From the NCBI GenBank assembly GCA_002013415.1, contig MAEX01000020.1, positions 37,812-101,811 on the forward strand: a stretch of DNA of 64,000 bases, written 5' to 3'. Below the pieces are notes generated by a model, which worked only from the letters and a program-made list of their open reading frames with translations, searched no databases and was not told where the DNA came from. The position numbers and the translations under genes were made by a program. This document shows positions 42,190 to 51,046 of this stretch, piece after piece (position 1 is the stretch's first letter; each line of letters opens with the position of its first letter). This DNA comes from Mycobacterium sp. D16Q14. Lineage in GTDB: Bacteria > Actinomycetota > Actinomycetes > Mycobacteriales > Mycobacteriaceae.

Positions 42190-43332
42190 CTAGGGTGCGC
42201 GTCCGCTGAGCACGTCGCCTCGGCGGACGGGTGCGGCAACAGTCCAGGCGGCGATTGTGCTCGCCGCTGCGACGCCGAGACAAATCACGGCGTACCAGAG
42301 ACTGCCGATCGGATCGCCTGCAGTGGTCACACCATTCGCCGCCCCAAAGTAGCCAGGCAGCGCGGTCACCCACAGCACTGCCATGACCGCAAGGTAGACG
42401 CCGGCATATATCAGGATCGCCGGACGCGTGGTGTAACCGTCCACACCAGTGCGCCGGACATCGAGCCACTGTTTGATCAGCACCGGTACCGTCACCGCCA
42501 CCAGGGCTATCAGCTCCAGGGCGTACACGACGCCGACCACAGCGGTACTGCCCGATATCGCACCCGCGATGGTGGCAGGCATCGGCAGGACTGCGGTACC
42601 GATCGAGGCCAGCACGCCGATAACCACAGTGCGCCATATGATCTGACCACCGGTGAAGGATTTTCCTTCGTCCACGTGGCGGCCGACAAATAGCTGCGCA
42701 CAGAACGCCAGGGACATCGGCCACAGCGCGGCGAAGACGACCACACTGCCCATCGGCACCGAGTCGAAGAACGGCTTGTTCAGTGGATTGTCCAGACTCC
42801 ATTCCCACCAACGCAATTGCGGCCCGAGGTGGTCGAAGATCTCATAGAACACATGGTGGATCACGCCGACGCACGCTGCTCCGATCAGAACCCCGTGGCG
42901 GCGGAAGACCCCCAATGTCCGCACGATCTCGAAGGCCACCGTGGCCATCATCGGGTAGATCGCGATGATGTACAGGGGTAGCCGACCCCACAGGAAATCT
43001 ACGGTAAAGACGTTGTGCGCGAACATCGTATCGACATGCTCGCTGATGCCGAACGGCCCGGGAAAATACAGCGGCGGTTCGATGATCAACAGATAGGCGA
43101 TCGCCCCGAACCACACGACGATGTTCGTCGGATCGTTGTGGCGGCGCAGCCGGATGATCGCGTACACCAATGCCAGCACCGCCCCTGCGATCACGGTCAG
43201 CTCCAGGACCGGCAGCGTCCAATTCTGCAGTGAGAACGGACTGCGGAAGGCGGCGATCCCGCCTGCGGTGTCGCATGAGAAGCCCAGCCGCGCCGCCAGA
43301 TCGGCGAAGGTCGGCGCACACAGATCAGACAC
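42190..43332 (-). CDS. polytopic membrane protein of unknown function
   Basis: A 380-residue integral membrane protein with about nine to ten hydrophobic helices and several conserved-looking His/Trp loops (HHVFYEIFDH, RWWEWSLDN). I do not recognise a characterised family; such proteins are common in mycobacteria and Rhodococcus. The GTG at 43332 is chosen; it lies 2 bp after the stop of the metal-dependent hydrolase, so the two form an operon that is probably controlled by the divergent TetR regulator at 44395. A role in transport or modification of lipophilic compounds is conceivable but not shown. Confidence 0.72.
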   Translation of the reverse strand: MSDLCAPTFADLAARLGFSCDTAGGIAAFRSPFSLQNWTLPVLELTVIAGAVLALVYAIIRLRRHNDPTNIVVWFGAIAYLLIIEPPLYFPGPFGISEHVDTMFAHNVFTVDFLWGRLPLYIIAIYPMMATVAFEIVRTLGVFRRHGVLIGAACVGVIHHVFYEIFDHLGPQLRWWEWSLDNPLNKPFFDSVPMGSVVVFAALWPMSLAFCAQLFVGRHVDEGKSFTGGQIIWRTVVIGVLASIGTAVLPMPATIAGAISGSTAVVGVVYALELIALVAVTVPVLIKQWLDVRRTGVDGYTTRPAILIYAGVYLAVMAVLWVTALPGYFGAANGVTTAGDPIGSLWYAVICLGVAAASTIAAWTVAAPVRRGDVLSGRAP

Positions 43333-43334
43333 GA

Positions 43335-44270
43335 TCAGACTCCTACCTGCGTCGCCTGATCGGCCGTGTACCACTGGGTGACTTCGTAACCGGCCTCATA
43401 CCGCGCGAACCATTCGTCGGCCAATGCCGGCAGCTTCTCATGCGCTGGATTGTGGCCCGGAATCTGACTGCGCACCGCACCCGACATGGCGACCATTACC
43501 TCGCGCACCGGCAGGTGCCTGAACGCGTTTTCAATGGGCCCGTCGTACGGCGCGTCTCCGAATGGAAGGCGGTGCAGCAGTGCCTTCTTACGCGCTTGCA
43601 TACCGAACATCGACAGAGCATCCACCTTGCGGTCTTCTAGCGGAACGTGTTTGTTGAATCCTTCGCACGCGATGCGCAGCACGGACCACACATGCCTGAA
43701 GATCGAGGGAGCCATCCGCATGCGGTACCACGGATCGTTGGCCACCGCGTCATAGATGATCAGGGCTGAACTCCGATGCTCAACCTCCTCGACGAAGTGC
43801 CATAAGAACAACGAAGCGACGCGATCATCACCGGGCGCGAACAAGCTGTCGTCGTGGTCCAGCATCAGCTTGAAGACCGGCGTGAAGGTCGCCTCGAGGT
43901 CGGCGGTGTAGGCCAACCGGTACTTCAATGGCTTATTGGCGGTCAGGTCGTCGAAGGCGGCGATCACCTCGTCCAGGGTTTCCTTGAGGCCCGGGTAACT
44001 CTTGATCAGGCCCTTCGCGTGCTGACGATGCCCCATGGAGTGCTGTCCCTCTTGCCGCACGAAGGCCTCTGCCTCCTCAGCGATCGCGGGATCGGCAATC
44101 AACGGAATGGCCTCGGGAATCATCTGCCCGATCATCTTCTCGAACGCGATCGCCAGAAAGGAGACAGCGTTGGCCATGCTCGAAAAGGCGGGGTTGGACT
44201 CGTTCCACAGGAACGGCACGTGGTGGTCGGCGAACGCAAACCGCAACTTGCGCACGATGAGTTCCGTCAT
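43335..44270 (-). CDS. predicted metal-dependent hydrolase (PF10118-type, ferritin-like)
   Basis: A 311-residue, mainly helical protein of the predicted metal-dependent hydrolase family PF10118. Metal-ligand candidates are arranged as in ferritin-like diiron proteins: Glu and His in FVRQEGQHSMGH near residue 75-85, and EEVEHRSS near 165-172. The chemistry is not established; an oxidase or hydrolase on lipophilic substrates is possible. The ATG at 44270 is supported by GAGG 8 bp upstream. First gene of an operon with the following membrane protein and divergent from a TetR gene. Confidence 0.76.
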   Translation of the reverse strand: MTELIVRKLRFAFADHHVPFLWNESNPAFSSMANAVSFLAIAFEKMIGQMIPEAIPLIADPAIAEEAEAFVRQEGQHSMGHRQHAKGLIKSYPGLKETLDEVIAAFDDLTANKPLKYRLAYTADLEATFTPVFKLMLDHDDSLFAPGDDRVASLFLWHFVEEVEHRSSALIIYDAVANDPWYRMRMAPSIFRHVWSVLRIACEGFNKHVPLEDRKVDALSMFGMQARKKALLHRLPFGDAPYDGPIENAFRHLPVREVMVAMSGAVRSQIPGHNPAHEKLPALADEWFARYEAGYEVTQWYTADQATQVGV

Positions 44271-44289
44271 GACAGGCACCTCACTTGAA

Positions 44290-44323
44290 CATACAATAAG
44301 ACATTTATTTGTTGTTCTGTATG
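44290..44323. promoter_or_regulatory. possible TetR operator between the hydrolase and TetR genes
   Basis: The AT-rich divergent region contains CATACA (44290-44295) and its reverse complement TGTATG (44318-44323), enclosing a further imperfect dyad of ACAATAA and TTATTTGT. The placement between two divergent starts fits an autoregulatory TetR site, but the symmetry is imperfect. Confidence 0.4.
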
Positions 44324-44394
44324 ATTACTGGATGGGCCGGGCGCTGTCAACGGCCGATATGCTGCATGGATGCTGGCGGCCAGAGGACTCGACG

Positions 44395-45003
44395 ATGGCG
44401 CGTAGGCGGGGATGGGACGGGCAGCCGCCCAGCAGTGACGAGGAGGCTTCCGCGCGGATCGTCGCCGCAGCAGTGCAGTTGATCGGCGAGACCGGCGCGG
44501 CGGTAAGCCTCGCCGACGTCGCGGCAGAGCTCGGCGTTATCCGACAAACCGTCTACCGGTATTTCCCCACCGCCGATGCGCTTATGCACGCCGCGTCCAT
44601 CGCCTCGGTGGACGGCTTCCTGGATCGGCTGACGGAGGTGGTGCGCGGCATCACCGATCCGGCCGAGGCACTCACCGAAGGTGTGCTCTACACCCTGGAA
44701 GAGGTCACTCGCACACCGCATTTGGCCATCATGATGTCCGAGCCCTACGCACACTCCCACACCAGCGATATGACCTCGGATCAGGCGCGGGCGTTCGGTT
44801 TGCGCATGCTCGGCCGGTTTGACGTCGAGTGGGATCAGTACGGATACGACGATGAGGCCAAGCGCGGACTCGTGGAGTTCGCGTTACGAATCATGTTGTC
44901 GTTCTTCGTCTCCCCCAATGAGGCCACCCGCTCCCGCGACGAATTGCGGCGCTTCCTCACGCGCTGGCTGGGCGGAGCCATTCTGGCCCAGCCCTCTCAT
45001 TAA
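44395..45003 (+). CDS. TetR family transcriptional regulator
   Basis: A 202-residue TetR protein. The helix-turn-helix lies at about residues 22-66 (ARIVAAAVQLIGETGAAVSLADVA, TVYRYFP); the C-terminal ligand domain has no recognisable signature. In-frame ATGs at 44332 and 44359 are also possible starts; 44395 gives the usual short basic leader (MARRRGW) before the DNA-binding domain. It is divergent from the metal-dependent hydrolase/membrane protein operon and is its likely repressor, acting at the AT-rich region around 44290-44323. Confidence 0.84.
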   Translation: MARRRGWDGQPPSSDEEASARIVAAAVQLIGETGAAVSLADVAAELGVIRQTVYRYFPTADALMHAASIASVDGFLDRLTEVVRGITDPAEALTEGVLYTLEEVTRTPHLAIMMSEPYAHSHTSDMTSDQARAFGLRMLGRFDVEWDQYGYDDEAKRGLVEFALRIMLSFFVSPNEATRSRDELRRFLTRWLGGAILAQPSH

Positions 45004-45075
45004 TCGTGATTTCCGTTTTAACTAAACGTTTATATCGCCTTTCATAATTAGTCTGGACGGGCCTACCGTCGCCTT

Positions 45076-45771
45076 ATGAAGCCGATCAATCGACGTACCG
45101 TGCTCGGCGGTGTCGGAGTGGCGGGGGTCGCAGCCGTCGCCGGTGCAGGAGCCGACCGCGCACTGTCTTCCCCACGCTCCCGTGACGACATAAAGGATCA
45201 GACCGTGACCGATGACGCCGCACGCTTCGGCGATCCCCGCATTCCCGCCGAACTGAATACCGCCCAACCGCATATGTTTCACCTCGGCGCCCTGGCACCG
45301 CAGACCTTCGACGGTGGCGAGCTGCGCCAGGCGCACGAGGGCAACTTCCCCATCCTCACCGGGCAGCAGGCCAGCATCGTCATGGTGACCCTGCAGCCGG
45401 GTGGAATCCGGGAGCCACACTGGCATCCCAGCGCCTGGGAGATCAACATCATCACCGGCGGCGTCGCGAAGTGGACGTTGTTGGACCCCGAGGGACACAG
45501 CGAAACCTTCGACGCCCACGTGGGCGATGTGGTCTTCGCGCCCCAGGGATCGCTGCACTACTTCGAGAACAAGGGCACCGAAGCCCTCAAGCTGCTGATC
45601 GTGTTCAACGCGAGCACCGCAGAAGGCAAGGATGACATCGGAATTGGCGCCTCGATCAGCAAGCTCCCACCTGACGTCCTCGCCGCTGTGTTCGGCGTGC
45701 CGACCGAGACCTTCGCGAAGTTCAAGAAGATCGACGAGTCCATCACCATCCTGCGCAGACCTACTGCGTAG
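45076..45771 (+). CDS. Tat-exported cupin-domain protein
   Basis: A 231-residue protein with a twin-arginine signal (NRRTVLGGVGVAGVAAVAGAG) and a single cupin domain. Metal-ligand motifs are HWHPSAWEI (His, His, Glu) near residue 117-125 and GSLHYFEN (His) near 157-164, as in oxalate decarboxylase-type cupins, though only one of the two cupin halves of those enzymes is present. A folded, metal-loaded extracytoplasmic enzyme or binding protein is likely, as Tat export suggests. A palindromic TAAACGTTTA lies 44 bp upstream (45023-45032). Function not assigned further. Confidence 0.82.
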   Translation: MKPINRRTVLGGVGVAGVAAVAGAGADRALSSPRSRDDIKDQTVTDDAARFGDPRIPAELNTAQPHMFHLGALAPQTFDGGELRQAHEGNFPILTGQQASIVMVTLQPGGIREPHWHPSAWEINIITGGVAKWTLLDPEGHSETFDAHVGDVVFAPQGSLHYFENKGTEALKLLIVFNASTAEGKDDIGIGASISKLPPDVLAAVFGVPTETFAKFKKIDESITILRRPTA

Positions 45772-45862
45772 TACCCCACCCGATACGTAGGCGCCCATTG
45801 CGCGGTCGCCGACACTAGCCTTACTCGACGGGCAGCGGTCGGCGCGCGTTATGGAGGAGAAG

Positions 45863-47158
45863 GTGGCCACATCCCGGCGCCGTCGTGTGTCTTTAAAGGT
45901 CCGGCGCGCCTTGGTCCTCGGTCACCGCTGGGTCGGCCTGGCCTGCGGGCTCCTTGTTGTGGTAGTGAGCACCAGCGGTGCCCTGCTCGTGTATCAGCCG
46001 GAGCTGATCCGTGTGCTGCACCCCGAGATGTTCCACACCACCGTCGCCGATAAGCCTGTCGGCTTCACACAGGCGATGGCCGTGGTCCAATCGCGCTACC
46101 CCGACATCCAGCCTGCAAAGGCTTCTCTGAAGGACGGGGTGTATCTGCTGAGCGCCTCGACCGACTCCCACGACACGTTCTTCGTCGACGCGGGGACCGG
46201 CCTGGTCAACGGGCGAATGGACCTCGGTACGGGCGTGCTGGGGTTTCTGGTCAATCTGCACGATTGCAGTTTCACCTGCGAGGACTACAGCGGCTATCTG
46301 CCATTCCTCGCCCAGCCTTGCCCGCTGGCGCAGACGAGCGCCTTCGCTGGGTTGTCCTGGGGCGCAGCACTACTGGCGGTCGCAGCGGTCGTCCTCCTGC
46401 TGCTGGTGATTCCTGCGCCGTTCATCTGGTGGAAGGCAATCCGCAAGCTGCGCAATGCTTTGCGTGTCCGCTGGAGAGCCGGGCGATTCGCTCGCGATTT
46501 CGACCTACACGCCATCATCGGCATCATCGCTACGGTACCGCTCCTGGTGTGGGGGCTGACCGGACTGCAATTCGAGATCCCCGGACTCACTACCCTCTGG
46601 TATTCGGTGACCGGGGGCCAGGTCGCCGAAAAGACATTCACCGCACGCTCTGGCGATCAGAATGTCACCGTCGCGGACGCCGTGGCTGCGGCCAGGAACC
46701 AGTTCCCAGGTTCTGAGGTGACCTGGATAGGCATGCCGGACAACGAGAATTCGTTCTACACCGTCGACCTGCTGGATCACGACGGACCTGACTTACGCGC
46801 GCACAGCCACAACTACCACGGGAATCGTTCCGTGGGCGTCGACGCTCACGACGCCGGACACGTGCAGATCCTTCGAGGTAAGCCGGCCACTGCGTCCAAC
46901 GCTATTGCCGACGAATGGGCCAGTTCTGCCGTCCATTACGGCCTTGCCGTGAACGGCTACTGGCGCGCGATCTGGTTCGTCCTCGGCATGACTCCCCTGC
47001 TGCTCGCGATCACCGGCTTCAGCACCTGGCACTGGCGCCACCGTGCCCGTCTGCGTGCCCGCATCAGGACCGCACAGGTTCCCGGCGCGGACGCGCGAGC
47101 ACCCGAGTCGGCCACCAGAACCACGTCCCCAGCAGCCGAACGAGTGCCGGCACAATAA
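45863..47158 (+). CDS. PepSY-associated membrane protein (PiuB/siderophore-reductase-like)
   Basis: A 431-residue membrane protein of the PepSY_TM family with about four helices: one near residues 20-40, two or three in the middle (about 150-235), and one near 375-395, with two extracytoplasmic PepSY-like domains between them. Histidines in the helices (GHRWVGL, LHAIIG, TWHWRH) could bind haem. Relatives include putative iron-siderophore reductases and NADPH-linked reductase partners. The GTG at 45863 has GGAGGA just upstream; an ATG at 45851 is the alternative. Its last 95 bp overlap the convergent mmpL gene. Confidence 0.8.
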   Translation: MATSRRRRVSLKVRRALVLGHRWVGLACGLLVVVVSTSGALLVYQPELIRVLHPEMFHTTVADKPVGFTQAMAVVQSRYPDIQPAKASLKDGVYLLSASTDSHDTFFVDAGTGLVNGRMDLGTGVLGFLVNLHDCSFTCEDYSGYLPFLAQPCPLAQTSAFAGLSWGAALLAVAAVVLLLLVIPAPFIWWKAIRKLRNALRVRWRAGRFARDFDLHAIIGIIATVPLLVWGLTGLQFEIPGLTTLWYSVTGGQVAEKTFTARSGDQNVTVADAVAAARNQFPGSEVTWIGMPDNENSFYTVDLLDHDGPDLRAHSHNYHGNRSVGVDAHDAGHVQILRGKPATASNAIADEWASSAVHYGLAVNGYWRAIWFVLGMTPLLLAITGFSTWHWRHRARLRARIRTAQVPGADARAPESATRTTSPAAERVPAQ

Positions 47159-49886
47159 ACGAGCGCACGATCAACGTGTCGAGCAGCAGACCGATGCACA
47201 CGGTGGTGCCCACCTGGCCAATGGTTCGCAGATCACTCGACAGCATCGCCAGCATCGTGAAGGCGAACACCAAGCCGGCGGAAGTGACCACGCCACCAGT
47301 ACTTCCCAACGCGCGGATGAGTCCGGTGTTCAACCCGGCATGGGTCTCTTCTTTGAGTCGGGCGATCAGCAATAGGTTGTAGTCCGAGCCCACCGCCACC
47401 AAGATGATGAACGTCAGCGGCAGGATCAGCCAGTGCAACGGCAGCCCGACAAGGTGCTGCCAAATGAGCACCGAAAGGCCGAACGCACCCGCGAACGAGA
47501 AGGCAACCGTGCCGATAATGACGAAGGGCGCCACCAGACTTCGCGTGATGACCATCATGATCAAGAAGATCAGCGTGAAGGCCGCGATTGCCGCGATGAG
47601 TAGATCCGATGCGGCGTACTCCTTGATGTCCTTGTTGTTGGACCCCGCGCCGCCGATATAGACCTTTGACCCGGCCAACGAGGTTTCCTTCAGCGCCGTC
47701 GTGATGGCATCGGGGAACTCGTTGACGTGCTCGATACCTTCCGGACCCATGGCATTTCCCACGTGGGTGACGATGAACCGGGCCGCCTTGCCATCGGGTG
47801 ACATCATCAGCGCCATACCGGTTTTAATGTCCTCGTTGTCGAACGCTTCGTGCGGTATGTAGAAGAAGTCATCGCTGCGGGATGCGTCGAAATCGTTTCC
47901 GACGTTGATCATGTCGTCGAAGGTCTGATCCGTCGCGGTGGACTGCAGATTGGTCTGGCCATAGGTATTGACGATGAGGGCCTGCAGCGCTTCCTGGTCG
48001 TTGGCCGTCAGCTTCAATAGCGCAACCATCTGCGGCAACAGCCGATCGACGGCCTCCAGGGAGCCCACCGCATCCTTGATGTCGGCCGCCAGCTTGTCGA
48101 TGCTGTCGAGCATGTCGAATAATGATCTGAAGGACAAGCACACCGGAATATCGAAACAGTGTGGTTCCCAATAGAAGTAGTTGCGCAGCGGGCGCATGAA
48201 GTCATCGAGGTTTGAGACCTTCTCGTCCATGTCTTTCGTGACCTGTTGCATGTCCTCCATCGTCACGACGGTGTTATGCATTTCGTCCGCAAGTTTCTGC
48301 GTCAGGTCAACGGTCTGCCGCAGAACCGCCACAGAGTGCGCCATGATCTGGGCCTGCTTGTCGGTGTTGGCGTTCTGCGCCTTCGCGAATGGGAGCTGCT
48401 GACCGTTTCCACTGCCCTGAGTGGTGAATAGGTAAGGCAGAGAAGCATGTTCGAGTGCTCGCCCCATCGGCCTGGTAATGCTCTGCACCATCGCGACGCC
48501 GGGAAGGCGCACCAGGCTCTTGGAGACCCGGTCCAATGAGATGAAGTCGGCTGAGTTGCGCATGTCGTGATCCGACTCGACCATGAGCATCTCGGTGAAC
48601 AACTTGCTGGGCGGGAAGTGCCGATCCGCAGCGGCAAAACCTTCCTTGGCCGGAGCGTCCGAAGGCTGATAAGCGCGATCGTCATAGCTCACTTGGTAGG
48701 TCGGCACGAAAACCGCTCCGACGAGAACCGCTGCGGCACTTGCCACGAGGATCGGCTTGGGCCAACGCACCACGCTTGCCCCGATGCGGCGGTACAGACG
48801 CGCCTTGGCCCTTTGTTTGGGGTCGAACAGCCCGAACAGGCTACCCAGGTGCAGCATGGCCGGCCCGAGCGTGAGCGCTGCCGCGATGGTCAAGAGCATG
48901 CCGATGGCCACGGCCGGACCCATGGTGTGGAAGTAGTTAAGCCGCGCGAAGCTCAGACACAGGCCCGCGCCCGCGATCGTCAAACCTGAGCCGATGATGA
49001 CGTGAGAGACGCCGCGGTACGCCGCGTAGAAGGCGTCCTCCCGACTCAGCCCCCCGTTCCGCGCCTCGTGATACCGCCCCAGCAGGAAGATGCCGTAGTC
49101 CGTACCGGCCCCCAGTGTCAGGGAGATGACGATATTGACCGCGAATGAGGACAGCTCGATATATCCGAAGTGTCCGAGAGTCGCGACAACTCCTCGCGCA
49201 ACCAGCATCTCGACCAAAACGCCGAACAATGGCACCAGCATCGTGGTGACGGAGCGGTACACCATCAGCAGCATGAAGATAATGAGGAAGATCGTCACGA
49301 TCGTGATGTTGTTCAGGCTGGAGTTCGCGACGCTCAACGTGTCCGAGGCCAGGGGGGCCGCACCACTGACATAGATCTTGAGACCGGGCGGTGGAGTATC
49401 CCTGTCGATCAGGTCCTTGACCGCGTCGACAGATTTGTTCGCCTGCATCTGGCCGATATCGCCTGCCAGGCGCAGCAATACAAACGCTGACTTGCCATCG
49501 AGGCTCTGCGCTCCGGCCGCGGTGATCGGCTTTCCCCACGTGTCCATCACGTACTGCACATGCTCGGTGTCGTTGTTGAGCCTGCGTACCAGATCGTCGT
49601 AGTACTGGTGATCGACCTCGCCGAGCGGCCGATCGGCCTCCAGCACCAGCATGGTCAAGCTGGTGGATGTGGATTCCTGAAACTTCTCCCCGATCTGCAG
49701 CATCGCCCGCTGAGACGGGGCGTAGTGCGGGATCATCGGCCCGGCGAGCTCTGCCGCAACGTCTTCTACGTGTGGCACAAATGTATTCGTCGTTACCGCG
49801 ACGATGGCCCAAAAGACGATGATCGGAACCGCCAGGACGCGGACCATCCTCGCGACGAAGGGCTTCTTCTCCCGATGCTCGCTCAT
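47064..49886 (-). CDS. MmpL family RND transporter (second pair)
   Basis: A 940-residue MmpL transporter with the same layout as the pair at 17-20 kb: N-terminal helix, two large extracytoplasmic loops and two bundles of five helices. Proton-relay motifs GTDYGIFLLGRY and GSDYNLLLIARL and the loop motif HCFDIPVC are present; similarity to the first MmpL is high in these parts, so the two are paralogues of the MmpL4/MmpL5 branch. The ATG at 49886 overlaps mmpS by 4 bp. The 3' end is antisense to 95 bp of the PepSY gene. Cargo unknown (siderophore, lipid or drug export in this branch). Confidence 0.9.
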   Translation of the reverse strand: MSEHREKKPFVARMVRVLAVPIIVFWAIVAVTTNTFVPHVEDVAAELAGPMIPHYAPSQRAMLQIGEKFQESTSTSLTMLVLEADRPLGEVDHQYYDDLVRRLNNDTEHVQYVMDTWGKPITAAGAQSLDGKSAFVLLRLAGDIGQMQANKSVDAVKDLIDRDTPPPGLKIYVSGAAPLASDTLSVANSSLNNITIVTIFLIIFMLLMVYRSVTTMLVPLFGVLVEMLVARGVVATLGHFGYIELSSFAVNIVISLTLGAGTDYGIFLLGRYHEARNGGLSREDAFYAAYRGVSHVIIGSGLTIAGAGLCLSFARLNYFHTMGPAVAIGMLLTIAAALTLGPAMLHLGSLFGLFDPKQRAKARLYRRIGASVVRWPKPILVASAAAVLVGAVFVPTYQVSYDDRAYQPSDAPAKEGFAAADRHFPPSKLFTEMLMVESDHDMRNSADFISLDRVSKSLVRLPGVAMVQSITRPMGRALEHASLPYLFTTQGSGNGQQLPFAKAQNANTDKQAQIMAHSVAVLRQTVDLTQKLADEMHNTVVTMEDMQQVTKDMDEKVSNLDDFMRPLRNYFYWEPHCFDIPVCLSFRSLFDMLDSIDKLAADIKDAVGSLEAVDRLLPQMVALLKLTANDQEALQALIVNTYGQTNLQSTATDQTFDDMINVGNDFDASRSDDFFYIPHEAFDNEDIKTGMALMMSPDGKAARFIVTHVGNAMGPEGIEHVNEFPDAITTALKETSLAGSKVYIGGAGSNNKDIKEYAASDLLIAAIAAFTLIFLIMMVITRSLVAPFVIIGTVAFSFAGAFGLSVLIWQHLVGLPLHWLILPLTFIILVAVGSDYNLLLIARLKEETHAGLNTGLIRALGSTGGVVTSAGLVFAFTMLAMLSSDLRTIGQVGTTVCIGLLLDTLIVRSFIVPALVRLLGTWFWWPTRVLARPRREPVRS

Positions 49887-50326
49887 GCCGACTTCACCCT
49901 GCACATGACGTTCGCATCCGCGTGGTCGTCGGACATCTCATCGCGGACCACATCATTCACCCGTATCCGGCAGCCGACCTGGCCCCCACGCACCTGTACG
50001 GAGATGCTGCCCGACACCACGGTGAGAGTCGTTGTCTCCGTGTGCGACCACGGCAGCGTGGTCACGTCAACCTGGTGCGGATGACCGTCGATATCGATAT
50101 AGCTCAACATCCCGCCGTTCCCGACTGTGCCGAAGACCTCGTAGGTGAGGGTCTTGGGCGTGAACTCCGGTGGTGCCTGCGGCGGATTGACGGTGAGCAC
50201 GGGCCCGGGAGCAGACAACTCATGCACCTTCAACATCGAGCCACCGGCCACTCCGAGCGCGATGACTGCGACGAGAGGCATCCAGGCTCGTGCCAGGACC
50301 GTCCTGCCAACCGAACGTGGGCTCAC
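49883..50326 (-). CDS. MmpS family membrane accessory protein (second pair)
   Basis: A 147-residue MmpS protein, the same length as its paralogue at 17225. One membrane helix (about residues 15-32) precedes an extracytoplasmic domain with Cys in CRIRVND and near the end (MCRVKSA), at the same places as in the first pair. GTG start. Translationally coupled to mmpL by ATGA. No TetR gene is adjacent, but a TATGTCA-N7-TGACATA dyad lies 31 bp upstream and could bind a distantly encoded repressor. Confidence 0.88.
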   Translation of the reverse strand: MSPRSVGRTVLARAWMPLVAVIALGVAGGSMLKVHELSAPGPVLTVNPPQAPPEFTPKTLTYEVFGTVGNGGMLSYIDIDGHPHQVDVTTLPWSHTETTTLTVVSGSISVQVRGGQVGCRIRVNDVVRDEMSDDHADANVMCRVKSA

Positions 50327-50356
50327 CCGACCGCCTTCCGCACGTCACGTCACGTG

Positions 50357-50377
50357 TATGTCAATGGAACTGACATA
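50357..50377. promoter_or_regulatory. inverted repeat upstream of the second mmpS
   Basis: TATGTCA (50357-50363) and TGACATA (50371-50377) are exact reverse complements separated by 7 bp, 31 bp before the mmpS start. Three tandem CACGT units (50341-50355) lie between it and the gene. The dyad resembles TetR-type operators and differs from the operators of the first mmpS-mmpL pair. Confidence 0.5.
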
Positions 50378-50458
50378 AGTACGGTCGGAAATGCTATCAG
50401 CCCAACCTGGGAATGCGAACGCCAACTTTGACCACCCCAACAGTCCGTCAGATCAGCG

Positions 50459-50929
50459 TCATGCCGCGCGTGGCAGTCGCCCCTTCAACCGCCGCATTCT
50501 GAGTACCTGTGCCGTGATGTTGATCGACGAGATCATAGGAATCACCCCGAGAAATGTTCGCTCGGAGGGTGTGGCTCCGTGTAGCTGCTCGAGGCTGCCG
50601 AGCACATAAAAGCAGCCCAGGCTGAAGATCGTGGCCGGGATGGAAAATGCCCACAGCGACCCCCGGTCGGTAATCGCCTGTCGTGCGAAGTGGAGCTCGT
50701 CGGCCGACATCGGCTCCCGTTTACGCACCTTCTTCAGCACGAATGGATAGCCGCCGACCTGGTCCGCCAGCGGTGAGGACCCGCGGGTCCTCAGCCGCGT
50801 GGTGTACACAAACATGCACGTGGCGAAGGTCAGTAGGGCCACGAAGGCGACAATCGCCAGGTACCCGAAGAGGTGCCAGTTATGCCCCAAGAAGTTCCAG
50901 TTCATCACACCGTCCCTTTGCCCCGCCAT
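50459..50929 (-). CDS. small membrane protein of unknown function
   Basis: A 156-residue protein with two clear pairs of hydrophobic segments: one near residues 18-42 and two between about 90 and 135. The C-terminus is very basic. No known family is recognised. The ATG at 50929 has AAGGAG 8 bp upstream and is preferred over the ATG at 50905 or longer frames. It is on the same strand as the following mmpS-mmpL pair but 132 bp and a candidate operator lie between them, so it may be separate. Confidence 0.65.
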   Translation of the reverse strand: MAGQRDGVMNWNFLGHNWHLFGYLAIVAFVALLTFATCMFVYTTRLRTRGSSPLADQVGGYPFVLKKVRKREPMSADELHFARQAITDRGSLWAFSIPATIFSLGCFYVLGSLEQLHGATPSERTFLGVIPMISSINITAQVLRMRRLKGRLPRAA

Positions 50930-51046
50930 CGAGGAATCTCCTTGGAGATACTCGGGGTTTCCCCGGGTCAAGTCAAGGCTCCTGACACTGCCTGCCGCTC
51001 GTATCGTTATGCCGACAGTGGGTTCTAGGTGTGCTGTACTGACCAG

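Noticed and set aside
45022..45870. Minus-strand frame of 282 codons opposite the cupin gene
   Set aside because: The plus strand encodes a recognisable Tat signal and cupin motifs; the antisense frame has no domain.
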